DNA of 37,470 nt from an uncultured Clostridia bacterium (GCA_944382895.1 CALWNV010000012.1:1-37470), one strand, 5' to 3'. Shown: positions 1 through 7,355, numbered from the stretch's first letter. Notes: a model not told the origin generated them from the sequence alone. Program-made: numbers and translations.

Positions 1-114
1 CTCCGCTGTGAAAGCGGTAAAGAATTTGAAATCAAAAATTTTAATCTTACAATTGCAATCGATGCGGCCGGAAACAATCTTTTTAAACATACCGGAGGAA
101 ACAATGCAGAATAA
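1..114 (+). CDS. C-terminal end of an unidentified protein (partial, runs off the left edge)
   Basis: Frame 1 is open from the first base to a TAA at 112-114 and encodes about 37 residues. The composition is ordinary for a protein (mixed charged and beta-type residues, ending GGNNAE). The competing frame through the same bases, which gives the next small gene, looks less protein-like before its ATG at 104. Too little is present to name a family. Its stop overlaps the start of the next gene by 11 bases, which suggests translational coupling. Confidence 0.5.
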   Translation, partial: LRCESGKEFEIKNFNLTIAIDAAGNNLFKHTGGNNAE

Positions 115-205
115 AACAGCCCGCATAATCGCTCTTATACTCGTAATATCACTGTGTCTGAGTTTATTTGCTTCGCTCATTTATATTTTAACTAATTTAG
201 GATAA
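104..205 (+). CDS. 33-residue single-pass membrane protein
   Basis: The ATG at 104 is preceded by a clear ribosome-binding site (GGAGGAAAC). A GTG further upstream in the same frame lies inside the preceding gene and has no such site. The protein starts with a short polar, basic stretch (MQNKTAR), followed by about 22 hydrophobic residues that would form one membrane helix, and ends TNLG. It overlaps the upstream partial gene by 11 bases and lies 31 bases before a second small membrane protein, so the two probably share a transcript. I do not recognise the family. Small single-helix proteins of this kind often modulate a larger membrane partner, but nothing here identifies one. Confidence 0.55.
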   Translation: MQNKTARIIALILVISLCLSLFASLIYILTNLG

Positions 206-236
206 AATTAAATTAATTGAACAGGAGGTTTTCTTT

Positions 237-443
237 ATGCAGGACAAAATCAGTGTCACACTTAAAACAATCATGAAAATCGTTGTTGCCGCGGCAATAC
301 TCGGCGCGGTCATCGCGACAGTCGTTATATTGATCAACAACAATTCCAAAGTAAACGCTATGTTCAATTCCGCGTTGGACAAATGTAAAGACGTATCAAA
401 CAAAGTAAAAACCAGATATTTTTCCGCTGTTACAGATAACTGA
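237..443 (+). CDS. 68-residue single-pass membrane protein, unknown function
   Basis: The ATG at 237 follows a strong AGGAGG site. Residues 1-12 are polar and basic, and residues 13-34 form one hydrophobic helix rich in Ala, Val and Ile. The remaining half is a charged, probably helical tail with one Cys (DKCKDVSNKVK). This layout recalls YtxH-like small membrane proteins, but I cannot assign it to that family with confidence. It follows another small membrane protein and is followed about 100 bases later by an intrinsic terminator, so it is probably the last gene of an operon that begins outside the window. Confidence 0.6.
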   Translation: MQDKISVTLKTIMKIVVAAAILGAVIATVVILINNNSKVNAMFNSALDKCKDVSNKVKTRYFSAVTDN

Positions 444-540
444 TAAAGAGCTTTAATCATTAACCCATTGATGATTTAACGCTGTTTATACAGTCAGCAA
501 GATGTCGAATTAAATAATTGGATTCACATTGCATGAAGAA

Positions 541-587
541 AAATACAAACCGATGATAATAAATTCTTATCGGTTTGTATTTTTTTA
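541..587 (+). terminator. Intrinsic terminator after the small membrane protein operon
   Basis: A perfect 14-base stem (AAATACAAACCGAT at 541-554 pairing with 569-582) is followed by a T run. The bases just left of the stem are A-rich, so the hairpin could also stop transcripts arriving from spoIIR on the minus strand. Confidence 0.85.
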
Positions 588-682
588 TCACACATCTCTA
601 AACCCGAAGATTTATTTTTTAATTGCTCCGGTAATTTTTCGATAAAATAAATATGATCAACCGGTTTAATATATAATTCAAA

Positions 683-1282
683 CTATTTGAAAAGATTTTT
701 GAAAAAATCAATTATCCAAAAATCAAAATGAATATCTCCTTCGGAAACCTGCGATGATGTCCGGAACCGCTCCGGAACTTTTTCTGTATCCGTCTCAATA
801 TTTCCGCTGCTTCCGCTAAGACAAACGCAGGGATACAACACGCACCACCAATTATGTCCTTTACCACTCCCCAATTCTATTATCAACGCGTCATAATTCC
901 CCTGCGGCAAATAAAATCCGTCATATTCGCGTCTTTCGAACCATTCGTTATCGATATACGCAGATGAGGAATAGGCAAATCCGTTTTCCTTAATAACTTT
1001 ATCCGCGACCGAAACAATTTCATTAAGATTTTCTGTAAGTATACGATAAGCTTCTTCTTTTTCCGAACATTCTTCAAGCAAAACAGTCGTTCGCTCCAAA
1101 ACAGCGTCACGTACTTTCAATTTAAGTGCCTGATCTTCGTCTGAATCCGAATTTGCTCTTATATGCAATCTTATAAAGTTACTGAGTTCTTTTTTTTCTT
1201 TAGCAAAAGAATAGACTGATAAAGGCATTATTAAAAACGCGAGAACAAGACATACTATTGATATTTTTTTTGCTGTCTTCAA
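683..1282 (-). CDS. spoIIR: Stage II sporulation protein R (SpoIIR)
   Basis: SpoIIR is the forespore-made signalling protein. It is secreted into the intermembrane space and triggers SpoIIGA to cleave pro-sigma-E in the mother cell. The 199-residue product starts with a signal-anchor (about residues 5-27). It contains the family hallmark around residues 37-60 (FIRLHIRANSDSDEDQALKL) and the C-terminal NWWCVLYPCVC block; the length is typical. The start is a TTG at 1280-1282, supported by an AAAGGAGTGA site; no ATG fits better. A sigma-F-type promoter lies directly upstream, which fits forespore-specific expression. It is transcribed alone, away from the divergent TIM-barrel gene. Confidence 0.95.
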   Translation of the reverse strand: MKTAKKISIVCLVLAFLIMPLSVYSFAKEKKELSNFIRLHIRANSDSDEDQALKLKVRDAVLERTTVLLEECSEKEEAYRILTENLNEIVSVADKVIKENGFAYSSSAYIDNEWFERREYDGFYLPQGNYDALIIELGSGKGHNWWCVLYPCVCLSGSSGNIETDTEKVPERFRTSSQVSEGDIHFDFWIIDFFKNLFK

Positions 1283-1303
1283 TTTCTATCACTCCTTTAA
1301 GGT

Positions 1304-1333
1304 AATTTTTACCTGTAAATCATTGTTTTATAC
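1304..1333 (-). promoter_or_regulatory. Sigma-F-type promoter of spoIIR
   Basis: On the minus strand GTATA (1333-1329) is separated by exactly 15 bases from GGTAAAAATT (1313-1304). The sigma-F consensus known from Bacillus is GYWTA-N15-GGNRANANTR, which this matches except for the last base. The start codon is 22 bases downstream of the -10 element. This is the promoter type expected for spoIIR. Confidence 0.75.
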
Positions 1334-1362
1334 TTGACTTTGAAATTTCTCTATGATATACT
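1334..1362 (+). promoter_or_regulatory. Sigma-A promoter for the TIM-barrel gene
   Basis: TTGACT at 1334-1339, a 17-base spacer, then TATACT at 1357-1362; an AAAGGAG site and the ATG at 1384 follow. It directly abuts the divergent sigma-F promoter of spoIIR. Confidence 0.75.
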
Positions 1363-1383
1363 CATTCAAAAGGAGCTGATACA

Positions 1384-2997
1384 ATGAAACTATCCCATAA
1401 AATAATGTTCAATGAAGACGCAGCGCATCATTTTGAACAATACGGACTTGCCGGAAAAGTTCCTACGCCGGAGCTTGAAAAAGAATTTATTTATCAATAT
1501 AAAGATAGCCAGATAACCGATTATTTGATAAACATCAACTATAAACTTTCACTTGGGCCTTCTAAAAGCATGATGTCGTATGCGGAGAAATACTTTCAAA
1601 AAACAGAAAACGGAAAACCTGTTGATTATACTGATAATCTTTTTTATAAATGTTTTATAGAAAACGGATATGACGTTTTTGCGCACTGGATTGAATTGTT
1701 GAGAGAAATAAATATACGTCCGTGGCTCTCGTTCAGAATGAATGACTGCCATGACAGTTTCGCAGAACAAAGCTTTTTGCTTGATGATTATTTCCATGAA
1801 CATAAAGAGCTGAGGAGAGTAACACATCATCAGCCAACAGAATACTTTGACAACTGCTACAACTTTGAAAAGGAACCAGTGCGCGATAAAATGTATTATT
1901 ATATAGAAGAATCTCTTGAGCGCTATGATGTAGACGGTATAGACCTTGATTTCATGCGTGAACAGTTTTGCTTTTCCGTCGGAGGAGAATATTCCGGACG
2001 TGAGATCATGCTTGACTATATAAGAAATATACGCGCGCTTGTTGACAAATTTTCAGAACGCCGAAATAAAAAAATAGAAATATCTATAAGAATACCGCAA
2101 GACCCTTCCGACGCGTTCTACCAGGGATTTGACGCGGTTACAATGGCAGCGGAAGGACTTGTTGATATAATAGTAATATCCCCACGATGGTGTCCGACAG
2201 ACAACGATCTCCCCGTTGAACTATGGAAAACTATTCTAAAGCCTTATGATGTTCAGCTTTCAGCCGCGCTTGAACTTATCGTTCAGACCTGTACGGGCGG
2301 AGAACTTTTTTGGCTCCAAACACACGAAACGGCAATGGCTGCAGCATATCAAGCTTTATGCGCAGGAGCCGACTGCGTGTATTTTTTCAACTTCATGCGT
2401 ACAAACACGACTGATTACAACAATCCTGATGATCAGGTCATGTACCAAGATTTATTCAAATGGGACAACTACCGGCATCTTTTCAAAAACGCGGGAGAAA
2501 AAGAAACCGCTGCATTGTGTACAAGGCGGCATATCCCGACTTTTCATGATACCGTGCCTTTCTGGGAAGAAAGATTCCGTCCGTTTCCTGCCGTATGCAG
2601 CGATCCCGATGTTTTTCTTAAAGTACGAGTACGAACAGGTATCGTCCAACACACAGATTCAGTAAAAATAATTCTCGGATGTTCATACAACCCACCCGGC
2701 ACATATAAAGACTCTGATGATATGAAAAAAATATATGCATACGGCGAAAAACTTCCTGCCGACACTACCCTTCTGCCCTTGTACAATTTTAATGTATATC
2801 TCAACTCCAATAAACTCATATGCACACAAACAGAAGATATCAAACCATTTTTTACACGTAAAAAAGGTTATGTGTTTGAGGTGGATGACAATTCGATACT
2901 CGACCAGGTAAATGTAGTGGAAATCACTATGCGAAAAGACGGAATGCCATTCAATACGGATTATCTGGAAATACGCGTTGAGCCTTCAAAAATCTGA
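1384..2997 (+). CDS. Cytoplasmic TIM-barrel protein resembling glycoside hydrolases, no family assigned
   Basis: This 537-residue protein has no signal peptide or membrane segment. Its central part looks like a (beta/alpha)8 barrel of the glycoside-hydrolase-like type. Barrel-type strand motifs are RPWLSFRMND (about residues 112-121), VDGIDLDFMREQF (about 182-194), KKIEISIRI, VDIIVISPRW and ADCVYFFNFM (about 333-342). The acidic residues in GIDLDFMRE and the later AALEL strand are candidate catalytic positions. The last 120 or so residues are probably a beta-rich domain. The ATG follows an AAAGGAG site. The gene stands alone, with its own promoter and terminator. The substrate is unknown, and the hydrolase role is inferred from fold-like motifs only. 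Confidence 0.55.
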   Translation: MKLSHKIMFNEDAAHHFEQYGLAGKVPTPELEKEFIYQYKDSQITDYLININYKLSLGPSKSMMSYAEKYFQKTENGKPVDYTDNLFYKCFIENGYDVFAHWIELLREINIRPWLSFRMNDCHDSFAEQSFLLDDYFHEHKELRRVTHHQPTEYFDNCYNFEKEPVRDKMYYYIEESLERYDVDGIDLDFMREQFCFSVGGEYSGREIMLDYIRNIRALVDKFSERRNKKIEISIRIPQDPSDAFYQGFDAVTMAAEGLVDIIVISPRWCPTDNDLPVELWKTILKPYDVQLSAALELIVQTCTGGELFWLQTHETAMAAAYQALCAGADCVYFFNFMRTNTTDYNNPDDQVMYQDLFKWDNYRHLFKNAGEKETAALCTRRHIPTFHDTVPFWEERFRPFPAVCSDPDVFLKVRVRTGIVQHTDSVKIILGCSYNPPGTYKDSDDMKKIYAYGEKLPADTTLLPLYNFNVYLNSNKLICTQTEDIKPFFTRKKGYVFEVDDNSILDQVNVVEITMRKDGMPFNTDYLEIRVEPSKI

Positions 2998-3023
2998 TAT
3001 TATGAAAAGCTTGGATGTTCAAA

Positions 3024-3070
3024 GATTAAAAGCGCATCTGCTTTTTTATGCAGATGCGCTTTTAATCAAT
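3024..3070 (+). terminator. Intrinsic terminator after the TIM-barrel gene
   Basis: A perfect 18-base stem (3024-3041 with 3050-3067) encloses an 8-base T-rich loop. The tail is a modest AATTTTAT. It lies 26 bases after the stop codon. Confidence 0.85.
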
Positions 3071-3126
3071 TTTATATGTTTATATCATTAACTATGAAAT
3101 AAATCAAATAAAAAAAGCTGATCCTT

Positions 3127-4005
3127 TTATAATACACTGAAATACTTACCGGAAAAATCGGGAATAAAATTTTTACCGACACTTTCCTCTCCTTGTACAA
3201 AAGCGTTAACTACTCCTAATCTCTCGGCAAAACGAACAACCTCTCGATATTCCATTGACGAAACCTTCCTGTTTAATTCTGGGAAATTTACAAAAGCACG
3301 CATCGGGGTATACTGACACATAATAGATATATAAATATCATTCCCAAAATTCTCATAAAGCCATTCGATTATCCTTTTACTTTCTAACGTATGTCCGGGA
3401 AGCACAAGGTGTCTTACAAGAAGGCCTTTTTTCATCATGCCGCACTCAAACACAGGGTTTCCTACCTGTTTGAACATTATCCGGAGAGCGTTTTTCGCAA
3501 CTTCAGGATAATCCGGTGCGTTTGAAAATTTTTCCGCGCTTGAACGGTAGAAATACTTGAAATCAGGCAGATAAACATCAACGCTTTCATTTACATAATC
3601 TAATGACTTCTCGCTTTCATATCCGCTTGTATTATATATGACAGGAATTTTCAGAGAAGATCTTTTCAAAGCAGACGCAATTTGGACTGCATAATGAGTG
3701 GGGGTAACAAGATTTATATTATGAACCCCCAAAGATTGCAGGGAAAGAAATAAAGCACTCAGTTCGTCTACTGTAAAGCCTCTCCCCTTCTCTGTCCGAG
3801 AAATTTCCTCATTCTGACAAAAAACACATTTCAAGGAACAGCCTGAAAAGAAAACCGCCCCGGAACCTTTTTTACCGCATATACAAGGCTCTTCTCCGTA
3901 ATGAGCGGCGGCCCGCGCAATATAAACGATCTCGCCCGTACCGCAGAAACCTTTCCCTTCGCGGCGGTCCGCACCGCACATACGAGGACAAAGATTACAT
4001 TCCAT
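3127..4005 (-). CDS. Radical SAM protein, PflX-like (pyruvate formate-lyase activating enzyme-like)
   Basis: The N-terminus carries a Cys-rich segment (CNLCPRMCG, then GFCG), followed by the radical SAM cluster motif CSLKCVFC (CxxxCxxC) near residues 62-69. This layout is that of the COG1313/PflX group, whose true substrate is not known. The protein is expected to bind a 4Fe-4S cluster and cleave S-adenosylmethionine. I chose the ATG at 4005 because GGGAGAAG sits just before it and the conserved MECNLCPRMCG begins there; a longer frame upstream to 4044 adds unrelated residues. It follows corA after a hairpin and ends about 60 bases from the terminator of the convergent TIM-barrel gene. No glycyl-radical enzyme is nearby. 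Confidence 0.8.
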   Translation of the reverse strand: MECNLCPRMCGADRREGKGFCGTGEIVYIARAAAHYGEEPCICGKKGSGAVFFSGCSLKCVFCQNEEISRTEKGRGFTVDELSALFLSLQSLGVHNINLVTPTHYAVQIASALKRSSLKIPVIYNTSGYESEKSLDYVNESVDVYLPDFKYFYRSSAEKFSNAPDYPEVAKNALRIMFKQVGNPVFECGMMKKGLLVRHLVLPGHTLESKRIIEWLYENFGNDIYISIMCQYTPMRAFVNFPELNRKVSSMEYREVVRFAERLGVVNAFVQGEESVGKNFIPDFSGKYFSVL

Positions 4006-4042
4006 AACTTCTCCCAAAACCAAATAATAGTATACAAAACAC

Positions 4043-4068
4043 AAAGAGGCCTCAAACGCCTCTTTTTT
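4043..4068 (-). terminator. Hairpin between corA and the radical SAM gene
   Basis: The arms AAAGAGGC (4043-4050) and GCCTCTTT (4058-4065) pair perfectly, with a 7-base loop. It begins just after the corA stop. The minus-strand tail is only moderately T-rich (GTGTTTTG), so termination may be partial. The plus-strand side has six T. Confidence 0.6.
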
Positions 4069-4074
4069 GTTTAA

Positions 4075-5022
4075 TTATTTCATCATTCTGTCATTACGTA
4101 AAATCAGCCATGTAATCAAAATCCCCACAGCGGAAATAACCAAAGGGACCCACCAGAAATGAGCAAGAGGTAAAGAAGAAACCTCATCCGATAACGCAAT
4201 ATTCATCCCATAAAACCCGGTAACGATCGACGGGATAGCGAACAATATCGATATAAGAGTAAAGCGCTTCATGACAATATTAAGATTATTTGATATTATC
4301 GAAGCCATGGCGTCAGAAGTTCCTATAAGGATGCTCGAATATATCTGAGACATTTCAATAGCCTGAGCTATTTCTATAAGAACGTCATCAAGAAGATCCT
4401 TGTCGTCTTCGTATAGTTTGATATAACGGCCTTTGAGAATCTTATTTAATGTTGTTTCATCCGCACGCAAAGATGTAGTGAAATATATAAGTGACTTTTC
4501 CAGATCAAGCATTTGAATAAGTTCCTTGTTTTTCATAGAAACCTGAAGTCGTTTTTCTATGGCAATCGAATACTTGTCTATCTGATGCAGATATTGAAGA
4601 TACCTGTTCGCGGTTTTCAGAAGAAGAGTCAGCATAAACTGAGTTTTATGCGCCGTTTGTATATTTTTGACATAACCGTCTTCAATATCGTTTATAACAG
4701 AAAAATCACGCAGACAAACAGTTACAAAATAATCATCCGTTATAATCATGCCCAACGGCATTGTCTCATAAATAACGGTATCTTCATCCTTATGAGTATA
4801 CGGTACGTCTACTATTACAAGAACGTTCCCGTCTTCTGCTTCAACACGAGACGTTTCCTCTTCGTCAAGCGCGGCTTTTATAAAAGACTCTTCAACATTG
4901 AGCAGATTCACAAGCTCGGATATTTCATCATCGGTAGGATTAGAAGCATTTATCCAGCAATTCTGCTCCGGTTTATCAAGCCTGACGATCTTTCCTTCTT
5001 TTGTCTTAAAAAAATCAACCAT
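4075..5022 (-). CDS. corA: CorA-family divalent cation (Mg2+) transporter
   Basis: CorA proteins form homopentameric Mg2+ or Co2+ channels in the inner membrane. This product has a long acidic and helical cytoplasmic N-terminal domain. Two membrane helices at the C-terminus (about residues 252-270 and 286-308) flank the signature YGMN at residues 271-274. It ends with a short basic tail. I chose the ATG at 5022 (315 residues, MVDFFKTKEG), which has an ideal GGGGGAGGT site; a longer frame to 5100 would run through the leader region. The leader has its own sigma-A promoter and a possible small Cys-rich ORF, so Mg2+-linked control of this gene is plausible but not shown. Confidence 0.88.
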   Translation of the reverse strand: MVDFFKTKEGKIVRLDKPEQNCWINASNPTDDEISELVNLLNVEESFIKAALDEEETSRVEAEDGNVLVIVDVPYTHKDEDTVIYETMPLGMIITDDYFVTVCLRDFSVINDIEDGYVKNIQTAHKTQFMLTLLLKTANRYLQYLHQIDKYSIAIEKRLQVSMKNKELIQMLDLEKSLIYFTTSLRADETTLNKILKGRYIKLYEDDKDLLDDVLIEIAQAIEMSQIYSSILIGTSDAMASIISNNLNIVMKRFTLISILFAIPSIVTGFYGMNIALSDEVSSLPLAHFWWVPLVISAVGILITWLILRNDRMMK

Positions 5023-5078
5023 GTCTTTTACCTCCCCCAAACGGTAAAGCGACATGGCATTATTACCCCATACAAAAA

Positions 5079-5150
5079 TTATGCGCGCAAACAGCCGCAA
5101 TTACCGCTATTTTCTTTTTTACAACTTCGACCGTAAGGGTCCGCCGTCAC
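5079..5150 (-). CDS. Possible 23-residue Cys-rich micropeptide in the corA leader
   Basis: Within the corA 5' leader, a GTG at 5148-5150 opens 23 codons ending in TAA at 5079-5081. The peptide contains DPYGR followed by SCKKENSGNCGC, with three Cys and a basic stretch. This looks like a real peptide rather than random coding. AAGGAG lies about 11 bases upstream of the GTG, a little far but usable; an in-frame TGA lies just before. It could be a regulatory leader peptide for corA or a small metal-binding protein. I cannot assign a family from the sequence alone. Confidence 0.4.
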   Translation of the reverse strand: MTADPYGRSCKKENSGNCGCLRA

Positions 5151-5182
5151 GACTGTTCACTCTCCTTTTTGCAATTTAATTT

Positions 5183-5211
5183 ATTATACAACATTTTTTC
5201 GAAAAAATCAA
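5183..5211 (-). promoter_or_regulatory. Sigma-A promoter for the corA leader
   Basis: On the minus strand TTGATT (5211-5206), a 17-base spacer, then TATAAT (5188-5183). The predicted transcript starts near 5176, which leaves a leader of about 150 bases before the corA ATG. The -35 overlaps the last codons of the upstream HAD gene. Confidence 0.7.
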
Positions 5212-6035
5212 GCCTTATCGGTAAATTTCCCATCAAGATATTCAACAACGGCGCTGATCGCCCCTTCACGATGATGACGGACAACTTTTTCGGCAAGAGG
5301 TTTCAAGTCTTCGGCAGCGTTTTCGGGAACAAACGCATGCCCTGCGGCTTTAAGCATTGAGGCGTCATTGTAATAATCTCCTACCGCAATAGTATTTTTC
5401 ATTTCAATTCCGAGAATATCCGATAGTTTTTTCAGCCCTGTAGCTTTAGAAACACCGTCTTTCATCACTTCCATAAGTGTCGGAGTAGAACAAACACATT
5501 GTATACCTGTTAAATCAAGTGTAGACGAATACGACATCATTTCTTCAACAGTAGCCTCGTCCGCCGCAAGAAGAATTTTCACCCACGGAAGAGGTAAAAC
5601 ACGAAAATCCTCCCGAGATCCCTGCATATTTATCTTTTTTTTCATGTTTTCCGTAGCCTCATCGTCGTTGACGGTAAACATCTTATCTTTGTATAAAATA
5701 ACTTTAGGCACAAAAGGAAATTTTTCACACATTTTACCGAGAAAAATTTTTATATTCTCATCATATATCTCATCTGAAAAAAGAATGTGGTTCTTATTAA
5801 AATCATAAATCATTTGTCCGTTAAACAATATCGCAGGAGCGTTTTTAGGTATATCCACAGTAAGTTCCCGAGCTGCTACAAGACTTCGTCCGGTCGCAAA
5901 AGTAAAAAAACCACCGTTTTCTATAAAATATTCAATAGCCGTATTATTCTCAGGAAGTATCAGTTTTACTGATTTATCACCGAACAAAGTCCGGTCAAGA
6001 TCGCTTACCATCAGCAGCCCGCTGAATTTACCCAT
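5208..6035 (-). CDS. HAD-superfamily hydrolase, Cof type (sugar-phosphate phosphatase-like)
   Basis: The 275-residue product has the Cof/HAD-IIB layout. Motif I is SDLDRTL at residues 11-17 (nucleophile D12, acid/base D14). Motif II is the FATGRS block near residue 47. A large cap domain follows, then motif III/IV as KATGLKKL and GDYYNDASML near the C-terminus, which binds Mg2+. Motif I is DxDRT where most relatives have DxDGT, a small variation. Family members remove phosphate from sugar phosphates, PLP or flavin precursors, and the substrate cannot be read here. It lies 4 bases downstream of the DHHW gene, so the two form an operon. Confidence 0.8.
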   Translation of the reverse strand: MGKFSGLLMVSDLDRTLFGDKSVKLILPENNTAIEYFIENGGFFTFATGRSLVAARELTVDIPKNAPAILFNGQMIYDFNKNHILFSDEIYDENIKIFLGKMCEKFPFVPKVILYKDKMFTVNDDEATENMKKKINMQGSREDFRVLPLPWVKILLAADEATVEEMMSYSSTLDLTGIQCVCSTPTLMEVMKDGVSKATGLKKLSDILGIEMKNTIAVGDYYNDASMLKAAGHAFVPENAAEDLKPLAEKVVRHHREGAISAVVEYLDGKFTDKA

Positions 6036-6039
6036 ATCC

Positions 6040-7146
6040 CTACATCCCCATTTTTAATATATTTCTATCTTCACTGAAAGTTTTTGCGTTATATAGAACC
6101 AGTATATGCGTTGCACCAAGCTCATTTACCATTTCAACTATATCATTATTAAGATATCTTAAATCAATAAGATATACCGTTTCAAAAGAAGAAGCAAGAA
6201 ACGGGGCCATACAATGAGAATAGCTGTCCTTTATCACAACAAGTGTTTTGCCGTTGTTTATACCGGAACTTATTTTAAGGAAAGCGGGAGTCCCGCCTAA
6301 AAAGTAAGAATATTTATCTTTTTTGCTTAAAAATTCATCATAATAAAATGTTTCTGTTACCGCCCCGTTATCGTATTCAAGAGAAACTTTTCCTCCGTTA
6401 TCAAATTTATATATAGTATCGGGCGAAACAGAAAAATTACCTTTTGAGTGAAATGTACCTAAAAAAGAATCTGACACTTCTTCAATTTCATAATCTGTAA
6501 TCGAAGACGCGGTCACGTGCATATCCGCACATATTTTTTCATAGGCGTAAAATGCACCCAAAGTAGTCCAATGATGGTCTGTACGATAATAAAGATATTC
6601 ATCCTTGAATGTAGTCAATTGTGTACAAAGATCAACCGAGGGACAATCAATGCTGTTATAAATATTATCAATATAACTTTTCTGATCAACTACCTGCGCA
6701 TTCGGAGGTAGCATGTCTGAATTGATATAAAGGCTATTCGGAGCAATCGCAAAATATACCGGAGCGTCAACTTTCCCAACAAACGAGTTTATCGCCTGTA
6801 TCTGATTTTTTTCAAGTTCTTTATCAATATTCTCAAAAGTATCGAATAATATATCATCTCCTACATATACTCCGTTTATCTCCGTATTCTGCATAAGCCT
6901 CAGTATATTTGTTCTGATTGAAATAAACCCGTCACGAAAAGGAAAATTATCACACAGAAAGGTCTCAAAATCTTCCCCGAAACTACCGTTTGAAACCTTT
7001 ATAACGGAAATTTCAGGAAACCGTGCGAGATATCTGTTTTCCGTTTCCGAAAAAGATTTTTTAGGCAAAAGAAAAAGCAGAAAAAACATAAATGCCAAAA
7101 ACAATAAAAACATCGTCGTGATCAAACCGTTCAGATATTTTTTCAT
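6040..7146 (-). CDS. DHHW-family membrane-anchored protein (AlgX/DltD-like SGNH type)
   Basis: The 368-residue protein has an N-terminal membrane anchor (about residues 8-27) and an extracytoplasmic domain. The domain carries the family signature TDHHWTTLGA at about residues 189-198, plus a conserved FSETENRYLA segment after the anchor and YFAIAPNS near residue 131. These are features of DHHW/AlgJ-AlgX-like proteins, which usually act with an MBOAT O-acyltransferase to acetylate a surface polymer. No MBOAT gene is present in this window, so the partner must be elsewhere or absent. The gene is preceded by a likely sigma-A promoter and followed, 4 bases later, by the HAD gene. Confidence 0.75.
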   Translation of the reverse strand: MKKYLNGLITTMFLLFLAFMFFLLFLLPKKSFSETENRYLARFPEISVIKVSNGSFGEDFETFLCDNFPFRDGFISIRTNILRLMQNTEINGVYVGDDILFDTFENIDKELEKNQIQAINSFVGKVDAPVYFAIAPNSLYINSDMLPPNAQVVDQKSYIDNIYNSIDCPSVDLCTQLTTFKDEYLYYRTDHHWTTLGAFYAYEKICADMHVTASSITDYEIEEVSDSFLGTFHSKGNFSVSPDTIYKFDNGGKVSLEYDNGAVTETFYYDEFLSKKDKYSYFLGGTPAFLKISSGINNGKTLVVIKDSYSHCMAPFLASSFETVYLIDLRYLNNDIVEMVNELGATHILVLYNAKTFSEDRNILKMGM

Positions 7147-7212
7147 TTTATCGCTCCGTCTGTTTTATATATAATTATTTCCTGACGCTTTTCTGTGTTT
7201 ATCTCTGATAAT

Positions 7213-7241
7213 ATTCTATCACAAAAATGTAGGAATGTCGA
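7213..7241 (-). promoter_or_regulatory. Sigma-A promoter for the DHHW-HAD operon
   Basis: On the minus strand TCGACA (7241-7236), a 17-base spacer, then TAGAAT (7218-7213). The -35 lies inside the left arm of the dyad at 7233-7271. Confidence 0.65.
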
Positions 7242-7271
7242 TACAAATAATGTAAAAACTTATCGACATTC
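7233..7271. repeat. 11-base inverted repeat between divergent promoters (candidate operator)
   Basis: GAATGTCGATA (7233-7243) and TATCGACATTC (7261-7271) are perfect inverted copies 17 bases apart. The left arm covers the -35 of the leftward promoter. The right arm ends 3 bases before the -35 of the rightward promoter. Each arm contains TGTCGAT, one base from the Spo0A box TGTCGAA. Confidence 0.6.
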
Positions 7272-7274
7272 TTC

Positions 7275-7303
7275 TTGACAATTCGCGTTGTATATGTTAG
7301 TAT
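7275..7303 (+). promoter_or_regulatory. Sigma-A promoter for the zinc-ribbon membrane protein gene
   Basis: A perfect TTGACA at 7275-7280, a 17-base spacer, and TAGTAT at 7298-7303. The region downstream is very AT-rich. Confidence 0.65.
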
Positions 7304-7355
7304 ATATTATAATAATATATTTATAAATAACAGAATAAGGAGTGAATATTCAGTT

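Noticed and set aside
503-509. Exact Spo0A box TGTCGAA
   Set aside because: It lies downstream of a gene and just before a terminator, not in a promoter. A given 7-mer is expected a few times by chance in this window on both strands.
2246-2665. Open frame of about 140 codons on the plus strand inside the TIM-barrel gene
   Set aside because: It is out of frame with a well-supported gene, lacks a ribosome-binding site, and has no recognisable motifs.
4513-5136. Open frame of about 200 codons on the plus strand, antisense to corA
   Set aside because: It has no ribosome-binding site and no recognisable motifs, and it mirrors a well-supported gene.
5023-5180. corA leader as a known M-box (Mg2+) riboswitch
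   Set aside because: I could not find the conserved M-box core by eye. GTCGTGAC resembles part of the ZTP motif, but the rest of that motif is absent.
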